Part shown: positions 16,684-25,799 of the stretch, in pieces
Layout: the number at the start of each line of letters is the position of its first letter
Position numbering within the stretch: position 1 is the first letter of the stretch
NCBI GenBank assembly: GCA_002491945.1
Contig: DKWX01000013.1
Coordinates: 1-47,692, forward strand
Origin: Porphyromonadaceae bacterium UBA7141
Lineage (GTDB): Bacteria; Bacteroidota; Bacteroidia; Bacteroidales; Muribaculaceae
DNA length: 47,692 nucleotides
Reading direction: 5' to 3'
The notes under the pieces: model-generated
Told to the model about the DNA's origin: nothing
What the model saw: only the letters and a program-made list of their open reading frames with translations
Databases searched by the model: none
Made by a program: the position numbers and the translations under genes

Positions 16684-17907
16684 TCACCCCAACATGGAGG
16701 CGATGCGCTTCAGGGCTTCTATCAAGAGGTCGGCTTCCCGGCGGGTATTGTAGGCTGCGAAACTGGCACGCACTGTGCCAGGAATGCCCAGGCGCTCCAT
16801 CAGTGGCTGGGCACAGTGATGACCGGTGCGCACGGCTATCCCCTGCGTGTCGAGCAGCATCCCTACGTCATACGGATGCTCGTCTCCTATCAGAAAACTG
16901 ATTACGGCGCTCTTGTGGGGTGCAGTGCCGAAGATACGTATGCCGGGAATCTCTGCAGTCAGCCGCGCTGTGGTGTAGCGCAGCAGGTCGGCCTCATGGG
17001 CGGCCATCCGCTCAAGTCCGATGCTGTCAATATAGTCGAGAGCGTCGCTGAATGCGGCTATCCCCACAAAATCAGGAGTCCCTGCCTCAAACTTGAAGGG
17101 GAGTTCGGCATAGGTAGTGCCTTCAAACGACACATGCCCAATCATCTCTCCTCCCCCCTGATATGGAGGCATCTCCTCAAGCCAGCGCTCTTTGCCATAG
17201 AGCACTCCGATCCCCGTAGGCCCATACATCTTATGTGCTGAGAAGGTGTAGAAGTCGCAGTCGAGCGCCTGCATGTCGAGACGCATATGCGGCGAAGCCT
17301 GACAGCCGTCGACAAGGACCGGCACTCCGTGGGAATGCGCGATGCGTATCATTTCTTCTACCGGATTGACTGTGCCCAACACGTTGCTCACATGGGCGAA
17401 TGCCGCCATAACGGTGCGTTCGGTGAAGAGGGAGCGGTATTGCTCCATATCCAGCTCGCCACGGTCATTGATATCCACCACACGCAACTTTATATCCCGA
17501 TGACGCTGCAGCAGCTGCCAGGGCACTATGTTGGCGTGATGCTCCATGACGGTGAGTATTATCTCGTCGCCATCGCGGAAGCGGTCGCCAAACGAGGAAG
17601 CCACAAGATTAATGGCCTCCGTGGCTCCGCGCGTGAATATTATCTCTCGCTCGGAGGCGGCATTGATATATTCCCGCACTCGCCTGCGGGTGGCCTCCTG
17701 GCAATCGGTGGCTTCCTGAGAGAGTGTATGCACGCCTCGGTGCACATTGGCCTTGTGCTCCAGATACATCTCTTCTATGCCGTGCCACACCTTTTCGGGA
17801 GTCTGCGATGTGGCGGCATTATCGAGATACACCAGACTGCGGCCATGCACCTCGCGCTGCAGCGAAGGGAAGTCGCACCTTATCTTTTCCACATCATATA
17901 TTTCCAT
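16684..17907 (-). CDS. sufS: Cysteine desulfurase SufS
   Basis: A PLP enzyme that takes sulfur from cysteine for Fe-S cluster assembly. The 407-residue protein is a class II (SufS-type) desulfurase: the PLP lysine is in TFSAHKMYGPTGIG, and the catalytic cysteine is in RTGHHCAQPLMERLG near the C-terminus. It begins with the usual DFPSLQREVHGRSLVYLDNAATSQ-like region. It is last in the minus-strand run sufC-sufD-sufS, 24 bases after sufD, so it is probably co-transcribed. Confidence 0.97.
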   Translation of the reverse strand: MEIYDVEKIRCDFPSLQREVHGRSLVYLDNAATSQTPEKVWHGIEEMYLEHKANVHRGVHTLSQEATDCQEATRRRVREYINAASEREIIFTRGATEAINLVASSFGDRFRDGDEIILTVMEHHANIVPWQLLQRHRDIKLRVVDINDRGELDMEQYRSLFTERTVMAAFAHVSNVLGTVNPVEEMIRIAHSHGVPVLVDGCQASPHMRLDMQALDCDFYTFSAHKMYGPTGIGVLYGKERWLEEMPPYQGGGEMIGHVSFEGTTYAELPFKFEAGTPDFVGIAAFSDALDYIDSIGLERMAAHEADLLRYTTARLTAEIPGIRIFGTAPHKSAVISFLIGDEHPYDVGMLLDTQGIAVRTGHHCAQPLMERLGIPGTVRASFAAYNTRREADLLIEALKRIASMLG

Positions 17908-17931
17908 ATTATCGTATTGTTAGCCGTCAGC

Positions 17932-19293
17932 TCAGCCGCGCAGGCCGGGGCATTCGGAATTGCAGTCATGACATCCTGCCGACTCACCGGCAAAACGGCG
18001 TTCCACCATATAGATCAGCCGTTCGCGAAGTCCGGGTATAGCCACCTTGTCGATCACATCGGCCATGAATGCCTGCTTGAGCAGCAGACGGGCCTCTGAT
18101 TCGTCAAGACCTCGTGTCCGCATATAGAATAGCTGCATCTCGTCGAGACGCCCGGTGGCCGAGCCGTGGGAGCATCTGACGTCATCATTATATATCTCAA
18201 GCTGAGGCTTGGAGTGCATCCGCGCCTCATGACTGCCAATCAGGTTGCGGTTAGTCTGGCTGGCCTCTGTCTTCTCCGCGCCATGGGCTACTTTCACCAT
18301 TCCGGTGAAGGCACAGCGGGCTTTGTCATCGACTGAGAATTTAAACAGTTCCTCTGTGCTGCAGTGACCGTATTGATGGTCTACGTGCGAATAAGTGTCG
18401 ATCACTCTCTCCCTGTCGGCTATTCCCATCCCGGAAAGATGAAGTGTGCTCCCGGGAGCGGCGAATACGGTATGGTATTCGTTGCGGGTCACACCGTTGT
18501 AGATGGTCAGTCCATTGAGAGTGACATGTGAGTCTTTTTCCTGGCGAAGCCAGAGCGATGAGAGGCGGTGTGTGCCCTCTGAGGATTCCTCAAGGTCATA
18601 GAGTTCTACGCGAGAGTTTTCGGCTGCATAAATTTCTATGGTCTGCAGTGCCATCATGTCGCGTGCTGACGGGAGGGTATGGTCGCATACCAGTATCCTG
18701 ACCTCGGAGCCGGGTTCGGCCACAATCACCACACGGCGCACTGCCATCAGATTGTCGGCCCCACCGAGTATCTCCACCAGCTGCACCGGGCGTTCCACTT
18801 TCACTCCGGCCGGAATGCGGATCCACACTCCGTCCTGGGCAAGAAGCGTTGAGAGCGCCACTATCGGATTGGCCATGTCGGCCAGACGCCCGTAATAATC
18901 GGCGACACGCTCGGGACACCGACGCGCCATATCCGCCAGACCGCACACCTCGACTCCTACCGGAAGTACAGATTCACTGTCGCCTATGCGCCCGAAGCGA
19001 TCATTGACAAGCATGAAGAGTGCGGTGCTCATTCGCGGCACTCCGCAACGGAAACTCTCCGCAGGGTCGACTGCCAGCGGCACTCGACGCACGTTCAGAC
19101 CATAGTCGTGTCCGAGTATGCCGGGGAGATCGGTCACTTCATAATTCTCCGTTCCGGCCGCCGGCAGAGTCATCTCTTCAAGCCGCCGGCACGCATCGCG
19201 ACGCAGTGCGTTGATTACCGGTGCCGAACGCGAATCAAGGTCTTCGCCATTGGCACGATAGAGGTCGATATATTGTCTGAGTGAATTTTCCAT
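17932..19293 (-). CDS. sufD: Fe-S cluster assembly scaffold subunit SufD
   Basis: A partner of SufB and SufC in the SufBCD scaffold complex. The 453-residue protein has the SufBD parallel-beta-helix core (IEIYAAENSRVELYDLEESS, then HLSGMGIADRERVIDTYSHVDH) and the conserved end ASQTNRNLIGSHEARMHSKPQLEIYNDDVRCSHGSATGRLDE, where the His and Cys of the SufD interface lie. The N-terminal helical domain marks it as SufD rather than SufB. It lies 8 bases downstream of sufC and 24 upstream of sufS. sufB is not found in the window. Confidence 0.95.
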   Translation of the reverse strand: MENSLRQYIDLYRANGEDLDSRSAPVINALRRDACRRLEEMTLPAAGTENYEVTDLPGILGHDYGLNVRRVPLAVDPAESFRCGVPRMSTALFMLVNDRFGRIGDSESVLPVGVEVCGLADMARRCPERVADYYGRLADMANPIVALSTLLAQDGVWIRIPAGVKVERPVQLVEILGGADNLMAVRRVVIVAEPGSEVRILVCDHTLPSARDMMALQTIEIYAAENSRVELYDLEESSEGTHRLSSLWLRQEKDSHVTLNGLTIYNGVTRNEYHTVFAAPGSTLHLSGMGIADRERVIDTYSHVDHQYGHCSTEELFKFSVDDKARCAFTGMVKVAHGAEKTEASQTNRNLIGSHEARMHSKPQLEIYNDDVRCSHGSATGRLDEMQLFYMRTRGLDESEARLLLKQAFMADVIDKVAIPGLRERLIYMVERRFAGESAGCHDCNSECPGLRG

Positions 19294-19301
19294 ATTGACA
19301 T

Positions 19302-20057
19302 TTACTCCTCGCCGAGTTCTTTTTTTATCCAGTCATAGCCGCGCTCTTCAAGTTCGAGTGCAAGCTCCGGCCCTGCTGTCTTCACGATGCGCCCTTTATA
19401 GAGGATATGCACCACATCGGGCTTGATATAATCGAGCAAGCGCTGATAGTGGGTGATGACTATAGTGGCATTGTCGGCAGTCTTGAGCTTATTGACACCC
19501 TCGGCCACGATGCGGAGAGCATCGATGTCGAGCCCGGAGTCTGTCTCGTCGAGAATCGACAGCCGAGGCTCAAGCACTGCCATCTGGAATATCTCGTTGC
19601 GTTTCTTCTCTCCGCCGGAGAAACCCTCGTTGACACTGCGCGAGGCAAGTTTGGTATCGAGTTCCACTACTGCCCGCTTGTCGCGCATCAGCTTGAGGAA
19701 GTCGGCCGCTCCCATGGGGGGCTCGCCGAAGTATTTACGCCGGGCATTGACAGCGGCACGCATGAAGTTCATCATCGACACTCCCGGAATCTCCACCGGA
19801 TATTGGAATCCGAGGAACACGCCTTCGTGGCTTCTCACTTCAGGAGGCATGGCCAAAAGGTCTTTGCCATAGAATTCGGCTGTGCCACCGGTCACTGTGT
19901 AGGCCGGATTGCCGGCCAGCACCATCGACAGTGTCGACTTGCCACTGCCGTTCGGACCCATGATGGCATGCACTTCGCCGGGCCTGACCTCAAGATTGAT
20001 TCCTTTGAGTATCTCTTTACCGTTGATCTCCGCATGAAGATCCGTCACCTTTAGCAT
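19302..20057 (-). CDS. sufC: Fe-S cluster assembly ATPase SufC
   Basis: The ABC-type ATPase of the SufBCD complex. The 251-residue protein has Walker A GPNGSGKSTL, the Q-loop in FLGFQYPVEIPGVSM, signature SGGEKKRNEIFQMAVLEPRL, and Walker B LSILDETDSGLDIDAL. All are close to characterised SufC. It is the first gene of the visible minus-strand suf run. In Bacteroidales the usual order is sufB-sufC-sufD-sufS; here the 168 bases upstream of sufC hold a deleted copy of the dispersed repeat instead of sufB, and no promoter is recognised there. Confidence 0.97.
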   Translation of the reverse strand: MLKVTDLHAEINGKEILKGINLEVRPGEVHAIMGPNGSGKSTLSMVLAGNPAYTVTGGTAEFYGKDLLAMPPEVRSHEGVFLGFQYPVEIPGVSMMNFMRAAVNARRKYFGEPPMGAADFLKLMRDKRAVVELDTKLASRSVNEGFSGGEKKRNEIFQMAVLEPRLSILDETDSGLDIDALRIVAEGVNKLKTADNATIVITHYQRLLDYIKPDVVHILYKGRIVKTAGPELALELEERGYDWIKKELGEE

Positions 20058-20101
20058 TGCAGTATTGTTTTGGTTTTAGGGGTTATTCTTATTCTTTATG
20101 C

Positions 20102-20221
20102 AAGTGTCCGATTTTAGTAGCAGAAGATGGTCGGGAGGGATGGGAAAAAATAATCCGCTGACTGTATAAACGATTTCCTTTCACCACATGCTATATTCGT
20201 TTAAATTTGAACACTTACTTA
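20102..20221 (+). repeat. MITE-like repeat, copy F (internally deleted)
   Basis: AAGTGTCCGATTTTA (20102-20116) resembles the left terminal repeat; the right part (TGTATAAACGATTTCC from 20164, then TTTAAATTTGAACACTTACTTA ending 20221) is well kept. The two internal hairpins are missing. The element abuts the cvpA stop codon (20226-20228), and AACACTTAC recurs at 20228-20236 inside the last codons of cvpA. Confidence 0.7.
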
Positions 20222-20225
20222 ATTT

Positions 20226-20822
20226 TCAACACTTACATATAACATCCGACGCCGTCGGCCGGTTGTCGTGGAGCGATATGGTGCGGGCATGGCGCAGCTG
20301 CTCTTCGAGAGCAAACTCGCTGAAGCTCTCACTCCCGAGGGCTGCCGGCGCTATCCACATCACGGCCTCTATGATGTTGCCGTCGTCGGCACGGCCATGA
20401 CGCATCAGCTGGCTCGACGGGTTGAGACCGACTCCTACATTGTAGGCTATCGAGAGCATCAGCAGATAATTGCTGACACAAAAGAATGCCCCGGTCAGAG
20501 AGTTCAGAAGTCCGCTACCATCCGATTCCAGAGCCTGTCGTATCACTTTGGTGATGCTACGGAATATGTAGTATATCAGGAAGTAGACGACTCCGGCGCC
20601 GATATTGCTGGTCAGGTAATAGCCTGAGCGATCGGCGAGGCCAGACGGCAGAACATCCGTTACCACCTCTGCCGCGCCATCACAGAATATATGAGCGCAT
20701 ACCACTCCGAAGGCGAGCCCGAACACCGAAGTCACCATTCCGGTAAGGCCTCTGCGGTATCCTCTCACCACTCCAAGTACGGCCACTATTATGGCTATTA
20801 TGTGAAACAGTGCGTCGGTCAT
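20226..20822 (-). CDS. CvpA family inner-membrane protein
   Basis: A 198-residue membrane protein with about four hydrophobic segments (FHIIAIIVAVLGVVRGYRRG at the start, then segments near residues 25-45, 70-90 and 110-130) and the family's RGYRRGLTGM motif, which matches CvpA/colicin V production proteins. The function in Bacteroidetes is unknown; relatives affect envelope properties and bile resistance. ATG 20822 is chosen over the in-frame TTG one codon upstream. A consensus minus-strand promoter lies about 80 bases upstream. The last residues (ICKC) are coded by sequence resembling the end of the dispersed repeat, so the C-terminus may have been changed by that element. Confidence 0.88.
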   Translation of the reverse strand: MTDALFHIIAIIVAVLGVVRGYRRGLTGMVTSVFGLAFGVVCAHIFCDGAAEVVTDVLPSGLADRSGYYLTSNIGAGVVYFLIYYIFRSITKVIRQALESDGSGLLNSLTGAFFCVSNYLLMLSIAYNVGVGLNPSSQLMRHGRADDGNIIEAVMWIAPAALGSESFSEFALEEQLRHARTISLHDNRPTASDVICKC

Positions 20823-20902
20823 CAAGCGTTGCAGTCATAATTCCGGTCCGACATCGCGATTCCACAATATAGCAGCTGAAGCTCGCGCATCGAAACAGAC
20901 TA

Positions 20903-20933
20903 CAAATTTACACCTTTAAATTCATTTTTCAAA
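20903..20933 (-). promoter_or_regulatory. Bacteroidetes-type promoter for cvpA
   Basis: On the minus strand TTTG (20933-20930), a 19-base spacer and TAAATTTG (20910-20903) match the consensus. The start point should lie near 20896, about 75 bases before the cvpA ATG. Confidence 0.75.
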
Positions 20934-20992
20934 ATCACCGCACTACTCTCTCTTTTCAATTATATGCTTTAACAATTTTTGCCTCCCTTTTT

Positions 20993-21024
20993 TTTGATTT
21001 ATCCCCTCTTTTTTTGTTATTTTG
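20993..21024 (+). promoter_or_regulatory. Possible promoter for the GH25 gene
   Basis: TTTG (20993-20996), a 20-base spacer and TTATTTTG (21017-21024), one mismatch from TAnnTTTG. It is divergent from the cvpA promoter. Confidence 0.5.
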
Positions 21025-21087
21025 CATTTGGTTGGCTGCGCCTTCTCTTCAGGCCTTATCTCGCCGGACTCCCATGCACCCCTGCCT

Positions 21088-21906
21088 ATGAAAACACTGC
21101 CTCCACTATCATCATTTTCGCGCGTAGCGGTCAAAGTGACCGACCTGCGCGTGTGCGTCGCGTTTCTGGCGGTGGTGGTGATTCTTGTCTATACATCTCT
21201 TTGGGCATACAGGCAGTTCATGTCATCGCCTCCATATGTCGACCCGGAGCGTTATCCTATACGTGGCATTGATGTCTCGGCCCACAACGGGATGATGAAT
21301 CTCGATGCCGCAGCCGCCGACGGCATTGAGTTCATATTCATCAAGGCTTCGGAAGGCGACACCTTCCGTGACGAGAATTTCCGCATCAATTACAACAAGG
21401 CCACTCATGCGGGAATGAAAATCGGTGCCTACCATTTCTTCCGTTTCGACTGCGATGGCATCAGCCAGGGCATGAATCTCGTCAAAGCAATCGGCAACCG
21501 CCACCTCGACCTCGGAGTGGCAATCGATGTGGAGGAGAGCGGCAATCCTGCAGGTGTCGACTCCCTGCAAATCGCAAAAAGCATTCAGGCAATGGCCGAC
21601 TATCTGTACCTGAGCGGCCTGAGGGTAACTTTTTATTCCAACCGCACCGGTTATTATGAATATCTCTGTGAGACAATGCCCGGCGCATCGCTCTGGATAT
21701 GTTCGTTCCAGCCCACTCCCATTAATGCGGAATGGACCTTCTGGCAGTTCAACCATCACGGGCGTGTGGCAGGTATCCGGGGAGATGTCGATCTCAACGT
21801 ATTCTGCGGCTCACGACAGGAATGGCAGAATTACCTCAACGGGGCCGTATGGCCCTACGAGACTCCTCCCGACTCCGGCCGGACTCCGGCCGCGCCACAT
21901 CACTGA
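21088..21906 (+). CDS. Membrane-anchored GH25 lysozyme-like muramidase
   Basis: A 272-residue glycoside hydrolase family 25 protein that should cleave peptidoglycan between MurNAc and GlcNAc. An N-terminal membrane anchor (VCVAFLAVVVILVYTSLWAY, about residues 24-43) is followed by the GH25 barrel: RGIDVSAHNG with the first Asp, FIFIKASEGD, GAYHFFRFD, and the catalytic pair in VAIDVEESG. The end WTFWQFNHHGRVAGIRGDVDLNVF is typical of the family. ATG 21088 gives the anchor directly, and upstream codons look non-coding. It stands alone between cvpA and porU. It probably acts at the inner-membrane outer face or is released; no partner is evident. Confidence 0.92.
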   Translation: MKTLPPLSSFSRVAVKVTDLRVCVAFLAVVVILVYTSLWAYRQFMSSPPYVDPERYPIRGIDVSAHNGMMNLDAAAADGIEFIFIKASEGDTFRDENFRINYNKATHAGMKIGAYHFFRFDCDGISQGMNLVKAIGNRHLDLGVAIDVEESGNPAGVDSLQIAKSIQAMADYLYLSGLRVTFYSNRTGYYEYLCETMPGASLWICSFQPTPINAEWTFWQFNHHGRVAGIRGDVDLNVFCGSRQEWQNYLNGAVWPYETPPDSGRTPAAPHH

Positions 21907-22102
21907 ACGGCCTCGGCCCGCCACTCCGCGTCGCCGGTTCGATACACAATACATCCCACTCAATCACGTTATTAATAAATGGAGACGCCTCGCCTGTCCC
22001 GAAAGCCGGATTCAGATGACTACGAGAATCATCAGCCATCGCTTTGCGCCCGGACAAGACGCCACTCCTGTCTGTGACACACACCAGTATCTCCGCTGCA
22101 TC

Positions 22103-25100
22103 ATGACGATTATCTACGACCCCAGACGAATATCACGACTCCTGCGACGCTGCGCTTACGCGGCGGCGGCTTTGTTATGCACCCTGTCTGTATCAGCCCA
22201 CGACCCGGCCGGATATGCCGCATCTTCCGTACTGGCCGACGGCAACTGGGGAAAAATCAGGGTCAGCCAGACAGGCATTCAGTTTGTCAGCGCCTCGACG
22301 CTGCGACAGCTCGGATTCCAGGATCCACAGAAAGTGAATGTGTATGGATTTGGAGGGCGTCTGCAGGAAGACGCTCTGCGAGAGTCTGACCCCGATGACC
22401 TGCCTATGCTGCCGTCGGTGAAAAGTGCCGCCGGAATCTGGTTCTTCGGACACAACCATATCCGCTGGTCGCGGTCTGCCACATCCTCTTCCCTACCCTA
22501 TGAGCATTCCATGCAGCCTTATGCAGAGGAGTCATGGTATTTCCTGAGCGACCGCAACGCTTCGGATGTCACACTCCCAGCGGCGTCACTCCCGACTTCC
22601 GCTTCAGAAGAGTCGTCAGTGTTTACGGCAATGCTGCTGCACGAACAGGATCTGATGCACCCCTCGACTTCCGGCCGGATATATCTCGGCGAGGATTTCC
22701 GCAACACCCCTTCACGCAATATCTCATTCGCCCTGACTGACAAGGCCTCCGATGAAATCAACTGGAGGATTGCATTCGGCACACGCACAACTGCCTCCTC
22801 CACTGTCACCGTCACCCCGCCTCAGGGAAACCCGCTCACCATTAACATCGGCGCGCTCGCGAATTCAAACGGCGAGTTTGACGATAACTATCTGAAATAT
22901 GTCACATCCGCAGGATCCGGCTCCTCTTCATCCGAGCAGTCGTCACTGTCGGTGGCATTCTCATGCCCGGGCACGGTGCGTTTCGCGAATCTCGATTATA
23001 TCGAACTTGCATATACACGCCATCTCACTCTGCGCGACGGACAACTCTATTTCCCGGTCTTTCTCCGGAAAGCGACCCGCCTCAATATCGCAAACGCTGA
23101 GAGCGGAATGAGAATATGGGATATCACCGATCATACTCGCCCTGAGGAAGTGGCGTATACGCTCAGCGGCTCAACGGCCTCTTTTATCGCACCGTCAGGC
23201 AACCGTGAATATGTGGCTTTCGTCCCGATGAAGGGAGGATACGCCGTAGCCGAACCCACTTCGGTCAGCAACCAGGACCTCCATTCGCTCAATACCCCCG
23301 ACTTGCTGATCATCACTCCCCATGAATATCTGGCCGCGGCCAACACCCTGGCCGCACACCACCGGGAACATGACGGACTGTCGGTGCAGGTGCTCGAACC
23401 GGAGACTATCTATAATGAGTTCTCGTCGGGCACCCCGGATGTCGGGGCTTTCCGCCGACTGATGAAGATGTGGTACGACCGCGGTCAGTCGCCGGCTCCG
23501 GAAAATGGCGAACCTACCGGGCGTATCCGCTATTGCCTGATAATGTCGCGGCCCACCTACGACAATAAGCAGATTATGGAAGTGACCCGCTCGGCCGGAT
23601 ACCCGCGTATCCCGATATGGCAGTCGCCTAACGGATCCGGCCCGACTTATTCATTTCCCTGCGATGATTATATCGGCATGCTCGACGACTACAACAATCT
23701 GTCGTTCGATTTGAAAAGACAACCTATACGTGTGGCCGTAGGGCGTATGCCGGTGCGCTCTGCTTCTGAAGCAGAAGCGATGGTGGCCAAGTATATCGAC
23801 TATGTCACTTCCACCGAATCCGGCTCTTGGCGCAATGAAATGCTTTTCCTTGCCGATGACGCCGATGACACAAAGTTCTTTCATATGAGTCAGTCAGAAA
23901 GTATGCTCAATAATATGCTGGCCTCTGAGACGGCGCGGAAGTTTCATGTCGAGAAGATGTATCTTGATTCATATGAGCGAGTGCTCGCCCAGAAAGGTGG
24001 CACTTTCCCTGCCGCAAAGGAGCGGCTTCTCCGACTTTGGAACAGCGGTCTGAGCTATATCAACTACATCGGCCATGCCTCTACTGTAGAATGGACTCAT
24101 GAGAAGCTGCTGGAATGGACCGACATTCAGTCATTCAGCAACAGGAATCTCCCATTCCTCTATGCCGCGACATGTGAGTTCGCCCGCATCGACCAGGATA
24201 ACCAAAGCGGTGCGGAGGTGCTGTGGAGCAATCCGCAAGGAGGCATAATCGCTACTATATGCCCGACACGAAGCGTATACATCTCCAATAACGGTGATAT
24301 GAGCAATGCCATGGGATCCGTTATGTTTGATGACTCCAATCCTGGTGTCGGACGCCGCATAGGCGATATTCTGTGTGATGCCAAAGATAAAGTGAATGAC
24401 GACAATAAACTGCGTTTCACAATCGTCGGCGACCCGGCCATGCGTATGAGAGTGCCCTCTGCTTCAATATCTGTCTCCTCGATCGGCGACATTGACTTCG
24501 AAGCCACTCCTGATGAAATGGCTGTAGTGCCGGCCAGAGGACGCATGGAGATATCCGGTGTGGTAAAGGATAGCGGAGACGTAGTCGACGCTTCTTTCAA
24601 CGGCACAATCGAACTTACCCTCTATGATGCCGAAAAAGTGGTGGAGACACGCCCTTATGCCAATACTTCGTCGACAAAGTTCTTCAACGACCGCCCCACA
24701 ATGCTCTATAAGGGGATGGCTAAAGTCGAAGAGGGAAGATGGCATACCACTCTGCTCATTCCTACAGATGTGGAACAGATATATAATCCTGCTCAGCTCT
24801 CATGCTATGCATATTCCGACGACGGACGCGAAGCCCACGGCAATTGCTCCGATTTCTATATCTTCGGATATGATGATTCGACCGAAACCGACAATCAAGG
24901 ACCTGAAATCCATTTCTTCGCCCTTAACCGAAATGATTTCGAAGACGGCGGAGTCGTGCACAGCTCTCCTGTGGTAATGGCCACTGTATCTGACGAATCC
25001 GGCATAAATCTATCGGCTCTCGGCATAGGGCATCAGTTGACTCTCATCATGGACGGACGCACATATTTCGATGATGTCAATGAGTACTATACTCCGGATC

Positions 25101-25555
25101 CGGAAGATTTCACGGCCGGCCACATACTCTATCCTCTGCCGTCCCTCGAAGCCGGGGAGCACACCCTCCGACTGACTGTATGGGATAATGCCAACAATTC
25201 GTCCTCTGCCGACATTTCCTTTACCGTAGCAGCTTCAAAACGCCCTGAAATCTACGACCTCGCCACAGATGTCAATCCGGCACGCGACAAGGTGAATTTC
25301 ATCCTCTCGACCGACCGTCCGATGGCTTCGGTGGATTGCACTGTAGAGGTGTTCGACCTCAACGGACGCCGGGTATGGACCTCCTCCCGCACTGCCGCCA
25401 CCGACATGCTGGCATCTCTCTCCATCCCATGGAATCTCTGCTCGTCTGACGGCGTGCGTGTGCCCAGAGGCATATACGTATACCGTGCCACTGTCACTTC
25501 GCCCGATGGCTCTTCCGCCACCCGATCGAAGAAGCTGGCTGTCACCGCTCAGTGA
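22103..25555 (+). CDS. porU: T9SS sortase PorU-like C25 peptidase (first copy)
   Basis: A 1150-residue protein with a signal peptide (AYAAAALLCTLSVSAHD) and the gingipain-like C25 catalytic domain. His658 lies in NYIGHASTVEWTHEKLL, with a second His at 666, and Cys691 in YAATCEFARID, near the position reported for the catalytic cysteine of P. gingivalis PorU. In T9SS the enzyme removes the C-terminal signal of cargo and links it to A-LPS at the outer membrane. The C-terminal 90 residues form a CTD-like fold (FDLNGRRVWT... PRGIYVYRATV) ending in a lysine-rich segment. ATG 22103 is chosen because the frame upstream overlaps the GH25 gene and lacks a signal peptide. The motifs are more canonical than in the second copy. 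Confidence 0.88.
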   Translation: MTIIYDPRRISRLLRRCAYAAAALLCTLSVSAHDPAGYAASSVLADGNWGKIRVSQTGIQFVSASTLRQLGFQDPQKVNVYGFGGRLQEDALRESDPDDLPMLPSVKSAAGIWFFGHNHIRWSRSATSSSLPYEHSMQPYAEESWYFLSDRNASDVTLPAASLPTSASEESSVFTAMLLHEQDLMHPSTSGRIYLGEDFRNTPSRNISFALTDKASDEINWRIAFGTRTTASSTVTVTPPQGNPLTINIGALANSNGEFDDNYLKYVTSAGSGSSSSEQSSLSVAFSCPGTVRFANLDYIELAYTRHLTLRDGQLYFPVFLRKATRLNIANAESGMRIWDITDHTRPEEVAYTLSGSTASFIAPSGNREYVAFVPMKGGYAVAEPTSVSNQDLHSLNTPDLLIITPHEYLAAANTLAAHHREHDGLSVQVLEPETIYNEFSSGTPDVGAFRRLMKMWYDRGQSPAPENGEPTGRIRYCLIMSRPTYDNKQIMEVTRSAGYPRIPIWQSPNGSGPTYSFPCDDYIGMLDDYNNLSFDLKRQPIRVAVGRMPVRSASEAEAMVAKYIDYVTSTESGSWRNEMLFLADDADDTKFFHMSQSESMLNNMLASETARKFHVEKMYLDSYERVLAQKGGTFPAAKERLLRLWNSGLSYINYIGHASTVEWTHEKLLEWTDIQSFSNRNLPFLYAATCEFARIDQDNQSGAEVLWSNPQGGIIATICPTRSVYISNNGDMSNAMGSVMFDDSNPGVGRRIGDILCDAKDKVNDDNKLRFTIVGDPAMRMRVPSASISVSSIGDIDFEATPDEMAVVPARGRMEISGVVKDSGDVVDASFNGTIELTLYDAEKVVETRPYANTSSTKFFNDRPTMLYKGMAKVEEGRWHTTLLIPTDVEQIYNPAQLSCYAYSDDGREAHGNCSDFYIFGYDDSTETDNQGPEIHFFALNRNDFEDGGVVHSSPVVMATVSDESGINLSALGIGHQLTLIMDGRTYFDDVNEYYTPDPEDFTAGHILYPLPSLEAGEHTLRLTVWDNANNSSSADISFTVAASKRPEIYDLATDVNPARDKVNFILSTDRPMASVDCTVEVFDLNGRRVWTSSRTAATDMLASLSIPWNLCSSDGVRVPRGIYVYRATVTSPDGSSATRSKKLAVTAQ

Positions 25556-25560
25556 TTTCA

Positions 25561-25744
25561 TAAGCGATGTTCAATTTAAATTTATACAATATGCGGGCTT
25601 ATTTTTAGTCGATTACGGTGCGGAGTGAAGGTGATTATGAACATATTCGACTCTGTGACAGCCGGAAGCGGCAAGAAAACGAAGCCGCAGGTTGTATGAA
25701 AGATTCTCTTTCAGTTGCTATCGGTTAAATTTGAACACTTACCT
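25561..25744 (+). repeat. MITE-like repeat, copy B (full length)
   Basis: Left end TGTTCAATTTAAATTTATACAA (within 25568-25589) and right end TTAAATTTGAACACTTAC (25725-25742), the exact reverse complement of the left end of copy C. The interior has the hairpin 25633-25648 (one mismatch) and GCGGC/GCCGC (25668-25672 with 25684-25688). It starts 5 bases after the porU stop codon. Confidence 0.85.
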
Positions 25745-25799
25745 ACGATTTATACATTAACAAAAACTGTATCCCGTCTCCTCTGGAAAAATACATGCA

